This document shows, one piece after another, positions 7,472-15,316 of a DNA stretch of 24,255 nucleotides. Source of the stretch: Calidifonticultor sp964387355 (GTDB taxonomy: Bacteria; Actinomycetota; Humimicrobiia; Humimicrobiales; Humimicrobiaceae); assembly GCA_964387355.1 (NCBI GenBank), contig CAYLWJ010000116.1, positions 1 through 24,255 on the forward strand, given 5' to 3'. A program made the position numbers and the translations under genes. Position 1 is the first letter of the stretch. Each line of letters starts with the position of its first letter. A model generated the notes under the pieces. The model was given only the letters and a program-made list of their open reading frames with translations. It was not told the DNA's origin and made no database searches.

Positions 7472-7759
7472 TTAATCCTGTTGGGTTGTTACTTCTTCTA
7501 TAATGCTTGCACCTGCAGAAACTTTATCTAAGCTATGGATAGATGCACCATTTTGTATAATGACTCTTTCAACTTCTTCAAAATTAATGTTTTCACCTTC
7601 ACAAGTTATTTTTACATTTTCTACTTTTTGATCCATTTCTTTTAAAGAAATGTCCACTCCTATTACCCCTTCTAAGTCAGCAAGCTGTACAGCAAGCTCA
7701 ACTAGACTTGGTGAATGAGGCTTTAATACGTCTAAAACAAGTCTTCTTATGTTAGCCAT
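7472..7759 (-). CDS. DUF211 family protein
   Basis: The 95-residue protein closely follows the DUF211 pattern: an N-terminal IRRLVLDVLKPHSPSLVE segment, LEGVIGVDIS in the middle, VENVKITCEGENI, and a C-terminal IHSLDKVSAG. The family is known mainly from archaea, is thought to adopt a small ferredoxin-like fold and has no established function. It is the last gene of the trx-ileS-lspA-rluD run, 17 bp after rluD, with an AAAGG ribosome-binding site. The C-terminal tail is acidic and Gln-rich. Confidence 0.88.
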   Translation of the reverse strand: MANIRRLVLDVLKPHSPSLVELAVQLADLEGVIGVDISLKEMDQKVENVKITCEGENINFEEVERVIIQNGASIHSLDKVSAGASIIEEVTTQQD

Positions 7760-7776
7760 TTAACTTTCCTTTCAAA

Positions 7777-8856
7777 TTATAAATTTTTATTTTTTAAAAT
7801 ATTTAATGAATAAATTAAATCTTCAGAAAGCTCGTCAATAACTTCAATCTTTTTATTATGAATCGGATGCATAAAAGATAAATAATAAGCATGTAAAAAT
7901 TGCCTTTTGAGTTCAATTGATTGTGCAATCTGGTCTGATAACTTATTTCCGTAAATTTTATCACCAATAATTGGATGTCCAATAGTGCTAAAATGTACTC
8001 TAATTTGATGAGTTCTTCCTGTCTTTGGAAAAACATTAAGCAAAGTACAATTTTTAATAGATTCAAGCACTTCAAATTCCGTTTCAGCGTCCCTGCCATT
8101 ATTAATTAAAATATCTATTTTTTTTCTATTTTTCTTAGACCTTCCAAGAGGTAAAGAAATTTTCCCTTTTTTTTCAATAAAATCACCAAGTACAAGTGCT
8201 TTATAATATTTTACAACTTTTCTTTCTTTAAATAGGTTTGAAAGCATTCTTTGTGCAGTACTGTTTTTAGCTAATACCATTAACCCAGAAGTATCTTTGT
8301 CAAGCCTGTGCACAATTCCAGGTCTTATGTTAGAATCTATGCTAAAATCTATGCTAGAACCTCTGACATTATCAATATTAAAATCTATGTTAGAATCCAC
8401 GCTATTATCAATGTTAAGATTTATGTTAGAACCTATATTAAATCCTAATAAATCATCAAATCCTTGTTTTTTAGAATTTAAATAATACAACAAAGCATTG
8501 ACAATAGTATTAGAATAATTTCCAGCAGCTGGGTGAACTACAATCCCTGCACTTTTTGAAATAATAATAAGATAATCATCCTCATACCTTATTTTGAGGT
8601 CTATTTTTTGAGGTATTATATCATCAATTCTTTTATCAACTAAATCAATTTCATCAATTTTGATAATATCGTTTGTATTTAATTTATAATTTTTGTTTAC
8701 ACTAGTATCATTTACTGTTACACCTTTTTCTTTAATTAATTTTTGAATATAACTTCTAGATTTTTCAGGAAATTTTAAAGCTAGGTATAAATCAATCCTT
8801 TTACCTTTATCAACTTCATCAACAATAAAAACAAAGCTTTTATTTTTACTATTCAA
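7777..8856 (-). CDS. rluD: RluD-type 23S rRNA pseudouridine synthase with a repeat insertion
   Basis: An S4 RNA-binding domain (about 14-75) is followed by the RluA/RluD catalytic domain. Key motifs are SKSAGIVVHPA (100-110), the catalytic HRLDKDTSG with Asp186, and GRTHQIRVH near the C-terminal third. Relatives modify uridines in 23S rRNA (RluD: helix 69) and are about 300-320 residues; this one is 359. The excess is a 40-residue Asn/Asp/Ser/Ile insertion at about 138-177, just before RPGIVHRLD, built from three 12-residue repeats. All catalytic motifs are intact, so activity is likely. It starts 8 bp after lspA. RluA, RluC or another family member is possible; target site is not predictable from this. 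Confidence 0.88.
   Translation of the reverse strand: MNSKNKSFVFIVDEVDKGKRIDLYLALKFPEKSRSYIQKLIKEKGVTVNDTSVNKNYKLNTNDIIKIDEIDLVDKRIDDIIPQKIDLKIRYEDDYLIIISKSAGIVVHPAAGNYSNTIVNALLYYLNSKKQGFDDLLGFNIGSNINLNIDNSVDSNIDFNIDNVRGSSIDFSIDSNIRPGIVHRLDKDTSGLMVLAKNSTAQRMLSNLFKERKVVKYYKALVLGDFIEKKGKISLPLGRSKKNRKKIDILINNGRDAETEFEVLESIKNCTLLNVFPKTGRTHQIRVHFSTIGHPIIGDKIYGNKLSDQIAQSIELKRQFLHAYYLSFMHPIHNKKIEVIDELSEDLIYSLNILKNKNL
8326..8430 (-). repeat. Three 36-bp tandem repeats within rluD
   Basis: The encoded units are SNINLNIDNSVD, SNIDFNIDNVRG and SSIDFSIDSNI, a 12-residue period. The DNA copies are similar but diverged: the last 27 bases of the first two copies are nearly identical on the plus strand, and a 12-bp sub-unit resembling ATGTTAGAATCT is visible in the third. 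The frame is preserved throughout. Confidence 0.75.
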
Positions 8857-8864
8857 TTTTTAAA

Positions 8865-9386
8865 TTACTTATTTTTAAATAAAAAATCTTTTTTTATATA
8901 ACTTCTTATTATAATCAATATTATAATACCAAAACCAATTACAATAAAGCTATCTGCAACATTAAAAACTGCAAAATAAACTAAATGAAGAAAATCAGTA
9001 ACTTCACCATATAAAAACCTGTCAATTAAATTTCCTATTGCTCCACCTAATATAAAACCTAATGCAAGATTGTAAAAAAAAGATTTAATATTTAATTTTA
9101 CCTTTAAAACTATAATTAATATTATAGCTATTATTGAAATTACAATTAAAACATTTGTTTTATTTTGAAACATTCCAAAAGATGCTCCACTATTAGTCAC
9201 TCTGGTAATATATAGTATTTTTGGAATTATCGTAACTGGAAAATATTCTTCAGGTTTTAAGCTTATGAAATATTTTGAAAGCTGATCAAGTACTAAAATA
9301 ATAAAAGCACTTAGTGAAAAGGTAAAATTAAGTGCTCTATTTGATAATAAATACAAAAACTTGGTTTCTTTTTTATTTTGCATCAT
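8865..9386 (-). CDS. lspA: Lipoprotein signal peptidase (signal peptidase II)
   Basis: A 173-residue membrane aspartic protease that removes signal peptides from diacylglyceryl-modified prolipoproteins. It has four hydrophobic helices, the NSGASFGMF motif (65-73), catalytic Asp122 in GNLIDRF and catalytic Asp145 in FNVADS. Length fits the family. Its ATG overlaps the ileS stop by one base (TAATG), showing translational coupling, an arrangement common for ileS-lspA. The lipoprotein at 20302 is a likely substrate type. An adjacent second ATG is a possible start. Confidence 0.95.
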   Translation of the reverse strand: MMQNKKETKFLYLLSNRALNFTFSLSAFIILVLDQLSKYFISLKPEEYFPVTIIPKILYITRVTNSGASFGMFQNKTNVLIVISIIAIILIIVLKVKLNIKSFFYNLALGFILGGAIGNLIDRFLYGEVTDFLHLVYFAVFNVADSFIVIGFGIIILIIIRSYIKKDFLFKNK

Positions 9387-12300
9387 TATTTTTTTAAAAT
9401 GCTTCCAGATACTTCTATGCCAATTTTTACCTTAATTCCATCTATTTTTATTTCTTTAATGTTCATATTCTTCTGAAATATATTTTTGGCATTTTCAGAA
9501 CCCGATTTTCCAATATATAGTTTACTTGCTAAAGTTTCTTTCATAATAAATTCTTTATATTTCTCAATTATTGATAATATATCTTCCCTGGTTTCTATTG
9601 AAAGAATTATGGTATTTTCTATTTCAAAATTGGCTTCTTTTCTAAAATTTTGTATTTGATGTACAAGCTCCCTGCAAATACCTTCTTGTTTTAAATCCTG
9701 ACTAATTTCAGTCACTAATCCTACTGTAAACTCTCCATTGCTTTCAGCTGCAACATTTTCATTACTTCTTATTTCAACAATTACTTCTTCAGGAAGCAGT
9801 TCTATTTGTTTTCCATCAATAAGAAGTTCTATTATTTTGTCATTTTTTACTTTTAATGCAATTTGTGTTTTATTTTCCTTCTCAATTGCTTCTTTTATTT
9901 TTGGTAGTAAACTACCATATTTAGGACCTAATAATTTTAAATTTGGCTTAACTGTATAAGATACAATTTCTTCTTGGTTTTCCAATATTTCCATTTCTTT
10001 TACATTTAGCTCTTCAAGTATTAAGTCTTTAAAATAATTACAAGCAGAAAGTATTTCAGGGTTTTCTTCAAAATATATCTTTACCATTGGCAGCGGCTGT
10101 CTTGTCTTTATATTTGTTTTACTTCTTATAGACCTGCCAAGGCCAATTATTGTTCTAGCTACCTGCATTTTAAAATTTAATTCTTCATCAATAACGCTAT
10201 GCTCTTCTACAGGATATTCTTCAAGATGGACACTTTCAAGCCCTTTGCCTAAACTTCTTACTAGATTCTGGTAAATTTCTTCACTTAAAAAAGGTATATA
10301 TGGTGCTAGAAGTTTACATAATATTGTTAAGCACTCATATAATGTTTTATAGGCACTAATTTTATCTTTATCGTTTTCACTCTTCCAAAATCTTCTTCTG
10401 CTTCTCCTTACATACCAGTTAGATAGATTATCAACAAAATCTTCAATTAGTCTTCCACTGTCAGTTACATTAAAATTATCAAGTAACTCATTAACTTTTT
10501 TTATTGTTTTATTTAATTCTGATAATATCCATCTGTCAATTTCAGGCCTATCTTTTACTTCTATGTCATAATCATATGGGTTAAAATTATCAATATTTGC
10601 ATAAATTACAAAAAATGAATAAACATTCCATAACGTTAATAAAAATTTTCTAATAACTTCATTTATAGCTTTAACTGAAAAATTTTTAGCATTCCATGGT
10701 GATACTGCAGTAAAAAAATACCACCTTAAGGCATCAGCACCTTGGCTGTTTAAGATATCCCAAGGTTTTACAACATTACCTCTTGACTTACTCATTTTTT
10801 GCCCAAACTCATCATTAATTAAACCAAGGCATAGCACGTTTTTATATGAAGATTTATCAAATAAAATTGTAGAAATTGTAAGCATTGTATAAAACCATCC
10901 ACGTGTCTGATCAATAGCTTCACATATAAAATCAGCAGGAAAATTATCAAAAAATTCTTCTTTATTCTCAAAAGGATAATGAAATTGAGCAAACGGCATC
11001 GAACCTGAATCAAACCAAACATCTATAACTTCAGGAGTTCGGCTCATCAACTTACCACACTTGCTACATTTAAATTCAACTTGATCTACATAAGGTTTAT
11101 GTAAATCTAAGCCTGAAAGGTCTTTTCCTGCTAATTCAGAAAGCTCTTTTATACTTCCAATGCAAATTTTATGGCCATTTTCATCTTGCCATATTGGAAG
11201 AGGTGTTCCCCAGTACCTTTCTCTTGTTAAAGCCCAATCAATATTGTTTTCAAGCCAATTTCCAAATCTACCATACTTTATATGTTCAGGATACCAGTTA
11301 ACATTTTCATTTGATTTTAATAATTTGTCTTTTATCTCTGATGTTCTTATATACCAGCTTTTTTTTGCATAATATATTAATCTTTTTTCGCATCTCCAGC
11401 AAAATGGATATGAATGAGTAAATTTTTCGACATTAAATAAAATGTTTCTATTTTTTAAATCTTGAATTATTTTAGGGTTAGCTTCTTCAATTGATAACCC
11501 ACCAAATGCTTCAACTTCTAGTTTAAAGTTACCTTCTTCATCAACCATTTGTACAACTGGCAAATTATTTAACCTTCCAACCTTCAAATCATCTTCACCA
11601 AAGGCAGGTGCGATATGAACTATTCCAGTTCCTTCCTCAGTCGAAACAAAATCACCTATAATTACTTTAAATGCATTAGCGTTGTCAGTATATTTATAAA
11701 CAGGTTCATATTTTTTCCCCTCTAAATCTAAACCTTTAAAATTATTTACTATTTTATATTTTGAGCTTTCACTAAATAATTGACCTAATAAATTTTTACT
11801 CAATATATAATTCTCATTATTATCACTATAGTTAATTTCAACATAATCTGCATCCTTATTTACAGCACAAGCAACATTTGAAACAAGAGTCCATGGAGTA
11901 GTTGTCCATACAAGCAGATAAGTATCTATTTGTTTTTCTAGCTTAAACTTTACTATTACTGAATAATCAGAAACTTCTTTATAACCTTGCGCTACTTCAT
12001 GTGAAGACAGTGCAGTTCCACACCTTGGGCAATATGGTACTATCTTATAATCCTCATAAAGTAAATTTTTTTCCCAAATAGTTTTTAAAATCCACCAAAC
12101 AGTTTCTATATATTCATTTTTAAAGGTAAAATAAGCATTTTCCATATCAATCCAAAAACCAATTCTTTCAGTCATAGCCTTCCAGTGCTGTTCATACTTC
12201 ATTACACTTTCTTTACAAAGTCTATTGAATTTTTCTACTCCAATTTTTTCAATCTCTTTTTTTGAATTAATTCCAAGTTGTTTTTCAACTTCAATTTCAA

Positions 12301-12574
12301 CCGGCAATCCATGAGTATCCCAACCTGCTTTTCTAGGAACATAGTACCCTTTCATTGTTTTATATCTTGGAAATATGTCTTTAAAAACCCTAGATAAAAC
12401 ATGGTGCACCCCAGGTTCACCGTTTGCTGTAGGCGGTCCTTCATAAAATATAAATTTTTTTAAATTGACATTTTTTTCAAGTGACTTTTTAAAAATATTG
12501 TTTTCTTTCCAAAACTTTAAGACTTGCTCTTCTAATTTAACAAAATTTATGTCACTTTTAACTTTTTTAAACAT
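9386..12574 (-). CDS. ileS: Isoleucyl-tRNA synthetase, archaeal/eukaryotic-like (IleS2) type
   Basis: A class I synthetase of 1062 residues that charges tRNA-Ile. The HIGH-equivalent region is PPTANG (47-52) followed by GVHHVL (His57, His58), and KMSKS is at 593-597. Between them is the CP1 editing domain with TTTPWT and GTGIVHIAPAFGEDD. Cys pairs occur at 182/185, 392/395 and 503/506. Length and the PxxNGxPGxHH form fit the IleS2 branch shared with archaea and eukaryotes, rather than the 930-residue IleS1; IleS2 enzymes are typically less sensitive to mupirocin. The ATG at 12574 has AGAGG eight bases upstream; the TTG one codon earlier is less likely. Coupled to lspA. No T-box leader is present. 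Confidence 0.95.
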   Translation of the reverse strand: MFKKVKSDINFVKLEEQVLKFWKENNIFKKSLEKNVNLKKFIFYEGPPTANGEPGVHHVLSRVFKDIFPRYKTMKGYYVPRKAGWDTHGLPVEIEVEKQLGINSKKEIEKIGVEKFNRLCKESVMKYEQHWKAMTERIGFWIDMENAYFTFKNEYIETVWWILKTIWEKNLLYEDYKIVPYCPRCGTALSSHEVAQGYKEVSDYSVIVKFKLEKQIDTYLLVWTTTPWTLVSNVACAVNKDADYVEINYSDNNENYILSKNLLGQLFSESSKYKIVNNFKGLDLEGKKYEPVYKYTDNANAFKVIIGDFVSTEEGTGIVHIAPAFGEDDLKVGRLNNLPVVQMVDEEGNFKLEVEAFGGLSIEEANPKIIQDLKNRNILFNVEKFTHSYPFCWRCEKRLIYYAKKSWYIRTSEIKDKLLKSNENVNWYPEHIKYGRFGNWLENNIDWALTRERYWGTPLPIWQDENGHKICIGSIKELSELAGKDLSGLDLHKPYVDQVEFKCSKCGKLMSRTPEVIDVWFDSGSMPFAQFHYPFENKEEFFDNFPADFICEAIDQTRGWFYTMLTISTILFDKSSYKNVLCLGLINDEFGQKMSKSRGNVVKPWDILNSQGADALRWYFFTAVSPWNAKNFSVKAINEVIRKFLLTLWNVYSFFVIYANIDNFNPYDYDIEVKDRPEIDRWILSELNKTIKKVNELLDNFNVTDSGRLIEDFVDNLSNWYVRRSRRRFWKSENDKDKISAYKTLYECLTILCKLLAPYIPFLSEEIYQNLVRSLGKGLESVHLEEYPVEEHSVIDEELNFKMQVARTIIGLGRSIRSKTNIKTRQPLPMVKIYFEENPEILSACNYFKDLILEELNVKEMEILENQEEIVSYTVKPNLKLLGPKYGSLLPKIKEAIEKENKTQIALKVKNDKIIELLIDGKQIELLPEEVIVEIRSNENVAAESNGEFTVGLVTEISQDLKQEGICRELVHQIQNFRKEANFEIENTIILSIETREDILSIIEKYKEFIMKETLASKLYIGKSGSENAKNIFQKNMNIKEIKIDGIKVKIGIEVSGSILKK

Positions 12575-12631
12575 CAAATTAACCTCTGTCTTTTGTAATT
12601 TTTTATTACATTTTTTTATAACATTTTTAAT

Positions 12632-12660
12632 ATTATAACCATTAATATTATTACATTTAA
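12632..12660 (-). promoter_or_regulatory. Candidate internal promoter upstream of ileS
   Basis: On the minus strand TTAAAT, a 17-bp spacer and a perfect TATAAT lie in the 128-bp gap after the DUF72 gene, about 58 bp before the ileS start. The -35 match is poor, so support rests on the -10 box and position. Confidence 0.3.
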
Positions 12661-12705
12661 CAGTTAAAATCTAAAAAAATTATTCATAGATTTTATAAAA
12701 TTAGA

Positions 12706-13509
12706 TTAAATTTGTGAAGAAATATTATTAAATTTTAATAACTCTAAAAAAATTAAAGCGGATTTTGGGGCTTTGCCCTTATAATGATTATTAAAATATA
12801 TATACGTTTTTTCTGCTTTTGCTGAAATTTCTTTTAGTCTAGGAATCCATTCCTCTAATTCTTTTTTAGAATACATATAGTCATATCTTTGAAACGTTTT
12901 TTCTGCTTTCCACCAATTGCTTGCATTTCTTCCATGAAACCTTATATAACCAAGATTACCAATTACTAAACTTGTAGGTTTTAAAAGTCCCTTTATATGA
13001 GGTTCATCAACATTACAAAATGAAAAATTTAAAGACTTTAAAATGTCTAAAGCATAATTGTTTAACCAGCTTGAATTTCTAAATTCTGCACAAATCTCAT
13101 AACCGCTAAATTCTTTACCTAAAATTTTAATATATTCTAAGTTATCTTTATTACAGTAAAAACTATAAGGAAATTGAAATAATATACTACCTAATCTATT
13201 AAAATCTTTTAAAGACTGGATTGAATTTAAAAAATTGTTTACATCACTTGGCAAATATTTTCTTTCATGGGTGAAAATACTGTTAGCTTTAACAGAAAAA
13301 ACAAAGTCTTTTACATTCTCAATCTTTGTAATAAGATTTTTAAACATAAAAGACTTTGGAAATGTATAATAAGTAAAATTTAATTCAACCGTATTAAAAT
13401 ATTTAGAATAATAAATTAAAAATTCACTTTCTTTAATATCTTTTGGGTAAAAATTATTTTTCCAGTCTAGATAGTGATATCCACTGGTACCCAAATAAAT
13501 TTTACTCAC
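12706..13509 (-). CDS. DUF72 (YecE-like) family protein
   Basis: A 267-residue TIM-barrel-like protein with the DUF72 hallmarks: GTSGYHYLDWK at residues 7-17, a VELNFTYY strand, VKANSIFTHERK, a CAEFRNSSW strand, YIRFHGRN, and YIYFNNHYKGKAP near the C-terminus. The family is widespread and its biochemical role is not established. It begins at a GTG that overlaps the thioredoxin stop (GTGA), so the two are translationally coupled; a redox link is possible but only inferred from that. Confidence 0.87.
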   Translation of the reverse strand: MSKIYLGTSGYHYLDWKNNFYPKDIKESEFLIYYSKYFNTVELNFTYYTFPKSFMFKNLITKIENVKDFVFSVKANSIFTHERKYLPSDVNNFLNSIQSLKDFNRLGSILFQFPYSFYCNKDNLEYIKILGKEFSGYEICAEFRNSSWLNNYALDILKSLNFSFCNVDEPHIKGLLKPTSLVIGNLGYIRFHGRNASNWWKAEKTFQRYDYMYSKKELEEWIPRLKEISAKAEKTYIYFNNHYKGKAPKSALIFLELLKFNNISSQI

Positions 13510-13835
13510 TGCAAATAGCTTTCAATCTCTGCTAAAATTTTATCTTTTGGCATAGCTCCAATTATTTTTTTTACTACCTGGCCATTTTTAAATAATAATA
13601 ATGTAGGAATGCTAGTTATGCCATATCTTATAGCAATCTCTCTATTATCATCAACGTTAAGCTTACCAATTTTTAAGACATCTTTTTTTTCGTTATACAG
13701 TTTTTCTAATTCGGGTGCTATCATTTTACAAGGTCCACACCATACTGCCCAGAAATCAACAAGAATGGGCATGTCACCTTTAGAAATCTCTTCATCAAAA
13801 TTTGAATCAGTTAATTGAATAATACCTTCTGACAT
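13506..13835 (-). CDS. trxA: Thioredoxin
   Basis: The 109-residue protein has the classic redox site WCGPCK with Cys33 and Cys36, the preceding strand DFWAVW, and the cis-proline Pro77 in TSIPT, followed by LLLFKNGQ. Length equals that of classic thioredoxins. It would reduce protein disulfides in the cytoplasm. It is first in a six-gene minus-strand run and has an AAAGAG ribosome-binding site plus a strong candidate promoter about 90 bp upstream. No thioredoxin reductase is in the window. Confidence 0.95.
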   Translation of the reverse strand: MSEGIIQLTDSNFDEEISKGDMPILVDFWAVWCGPCKMIAPELEKLYNEKKDVLKIGKLNVDDNREIAIRYGITSIPTLLLFKNGQVVKKIIGAMPKDKILAEIESYLQ

Positions 13836-13926
13836 AATAATCTCTTTCTACTCCTTTTGTTTATACTTTTAATTTGTTACTTTTTTAATGTTTTAATGTC
13901 TTATTTTTTTATATTTTTGTTTTTTG

Positions 13927-13955
13927 ATATTAGCAAAGTAACTAACAATAGTCAA
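13927..13955 (-). promoter_or_regulatory. Strong candidate promoter for the trxA-DUF72-ileS operon
   Basis: Read on the minus strand: TTGACT, a 17-bp spacer, then TAATAT with TGC directly before it, an extended -10 element. The G/C-containing spacer differs from its surroundings. It lies about 91 bp upstream of the trxA ATG. Confidence 0.5.
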
Positions 13956-13981
13956 ATCTTTAATATATTTTTTTAAAATAA

Positions 13982-14009
13982 TTGATTTTTATATTATTTT
14001 GGCTATAAT
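13982..14009 (+). promoter_or_regulatory. Candidate promoter for the zinc-ribbon gene
   Basis: TTGATT, a 16-bp spacer and a perfect TATAAT point toward the small gene. The resulting leader would be about 160 nt. Confidence 0.4.
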
Positions 14010-14179
14010 ATAACATAATATGCCATAATAACTAATAATAAGTTATAAAAATTTTATATAATTATTTATTTTTATCCTGTTTATTATTTTTTATTTAAAC
14101 TGTTTTTTGTTTTTTAATATTTTAATATTTTATTAAATTACAATTTTATTATTATTTTATTTAAGGAATGGAGAAAAAA

Positions 14180-14374
14180 ATGTATAAATGCTGTAATTGT
14201 GGCAATTCTGAAAAATTTATAGGTTTTGCACAAGAAAAAGGAAATGCTCTAATATATCAAATTTCAGAAAAATCTAATTTTTGGATTTACAATCTTTCTG
14301 ATCAAAGCTGGAAAAGCACTATTAAGCCAATTAAGTGCTATTATTGTGGTTCAAAAAATATAAAAAATCTATGA
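14180..14374 (+). CDS. Small zinc-ribbon-like protein
   Basis: A 64-residue protein with a CxxC knuckle near each end (Cys4/Cys7 within KCCNCG, and Cys53/Cys56 within CYYCGSKNI). Four such cysteines would bind one zinc, and the second knuckle followed by Gly-Ser-Lys-Asn resembles rubredoxin-like or RNA-polymerase-type zinc ribbons. The unusually long 45-residue middle, rich in aromatic residues, is unlike a minimal ribbon. I chose the ATG at 14180, with GGAG six bases upstream, over the ATG at 14168, whose AAGGA abuts the codon. Function is unknown; it stands alone between convergent and divergent neighbours. Confidence 0.7.
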   Translation: MYKCCNCGNSEKFIGFAQEKGNALIYQISEKSNFWIYNLSDQSWKSTIKPIKCYYCGSKNIKNL

Positions 14375-14456
14375 AATTTTTAAAATCTGTAAAATCTATA
14401 TAATTAATGAAATCTATGAAATTAATGAAATTAATTAAATTAATGAAAAAAATAAT
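14367..14456. repeat. Degenerate A/T tandem repeats between convergent genes
   Basis: Repeated TAAAATCTRTA and TTAATGAAAT words fill the gap after the zinc-ribbon gene up to the end of the nucleotidylyltransferase gene. No hairpin terminator is visible. Confidence 0.5.
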
Positions 14457-15185
14457 TTAAAAAACAAAACCCTCTTTTTTTGCAACTAAATTACTTGCTC
14501 TAAGCAAGGACTCAAAGGTTCCAGCATCAGTCCACCAACCTTTTATTATAGAGTAAGTCATTTTACCTTTTTTTATATAAGCATTATTTACATCAGTTAT
14601 TTCAAGCTCGCCTCTAGCTGAGGGTTTTAAAGTTCTAATAATATCAAAAACAGTATTATCATATAGATATAAGCCTATTACTGCAAGATTAGATTTTGGC
14701 TTTTTAGGTTTTTCTTCAATATTTACTACCTTCCCATCTTTAATTTCAGCAACACCAAATCTTTCAGGGTCTGGAACTTCTTTTAAGAAAATTTTTGCAC
14801 CATCTTTCTGCTGCTCAAATTCTTTAATATCATTTGAAACGTCATCTTCAATAATATTATCGCCAAGCATTACAAAAATTTTTTCTCCTTCAGCAAAATT
14901 CTCAGCAAGTCTTAAAGCATCAGCTATGCCACCTTCTCCTTCCTGATAAGTATAACTTATATCCTTTAAACCAAATTCCTTTCCATTTCCAAGTATTCTT
15001 AAAAAATCACCAGCGTAGTTTCCACCAGTAACAATCATAATGTCTTTTAAACCTGCATTTACCATTGTTAGCAAAGGATAATAAATCATTGGCTTATTAA
15101 ATACTGGGAGTAAATGTTTATTTGTCACTTTAGTACAAGGATAAAGCCTTGTCCCAAGACCACCTGCAAGAATAACACCTTTCAT
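14457..15185 (-). CDS. Sugar-1-phosphate nucleotidylyltransferase, short RmlA-like
   Basis: At 242 residues this is the short form of the RmlA family. It has the nucleotide-binding GGLGTRLYP (8-16), Lys23 in NKHLLPV, EGEGGIADAL (82-91), the metal-binding LGD with Asp109, RFGVAE (142-147) and EKP (158-160). The enzyme transfers a nucleotide to a sugar-1-phosphate, most often making dTDP-glucose from glucose-1-phosphate, for surface polysaccharides. No rmlB, rmlC or rmlD is present here, so dTDP versus UDP specificity is open. It is downstream of uppP by 120 bp, and both serve envelope carbohydrate synthesis. A GAGGTGAAAAGG stretch precedes the ATG. Confidence 0.87.
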   Translation of the reverse strand: MKGVILAGGLGTRLYPCTKVTNKHLLPVFNKPMIYYPLLTMVNAGLKDIMIVTGGNYAGDFLRILGNGKEFGLKDISYTYQEGEGGIADALRLAENFAEGEKIFVMLGDNIIEDDVSNDIKEFEQQKDGAKIFLKEVPDPERFGVAEIKDGKVVNIEEKPKKPKSNLAVIGLYLYDNTVFDIIRTLKPSARGELEITDVNNAYIKKGKMTYSIIKGWWTDAGTFESLLRASNLVAKKEGFVF

Positions 15186-15300
15186 AGAACCTTTTCACCT
15201 CTCCTATACTTTAAATACTTACTAATCAAATTATAAATAATATTTTCTTCAATTATTTTTTATTTTTTTATCTATTTTTTTTATCTATTTATTATTATTT

Positions 15301-15316
15301 TCTAGCTATCTAGCTA
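15301..15316. repeat. 8-bp duplication across the uppP stop codon
   Basis: TCTAGCTA occurs twice head to tail, and the uppP stop codon (TAG on the minus strand, 15306-15308) lies at the join. Confidence 0.55.

Larger units (their letters stand above)
13836..14179. other. Divergent promoter region between trxA and the zinc-ribbon gene
   Basis: This 344-bp spacer contains back-to-back candidate promoters, one for each flanking gene. The remainder is T-rich, with short direct repeats such as TTTTAATAT near 14110-14130, and no coding frame. Confidence 0.5.

Noticed and set aside
8297..8485. Met/Leu/Ser-repeat frame on the plus strand opposite rluD
   Set aside because: It is the antisense shadow of the rluD repeat insert; the motifs and operon context support only the minus-strand gene.
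11160..11372. Plus-strand frame inside ileS
   Set aside because: It lies wholly within the conserved catalytic/editing coding sequence of ileS on the other strand and shows no family features.
12575..12705. T-box leader for ileS
   Set aside because: The gap is only about 130 bp, has no T-box-like GGGTGG-type core and no terminator hairpin; it is almost pure A/T.
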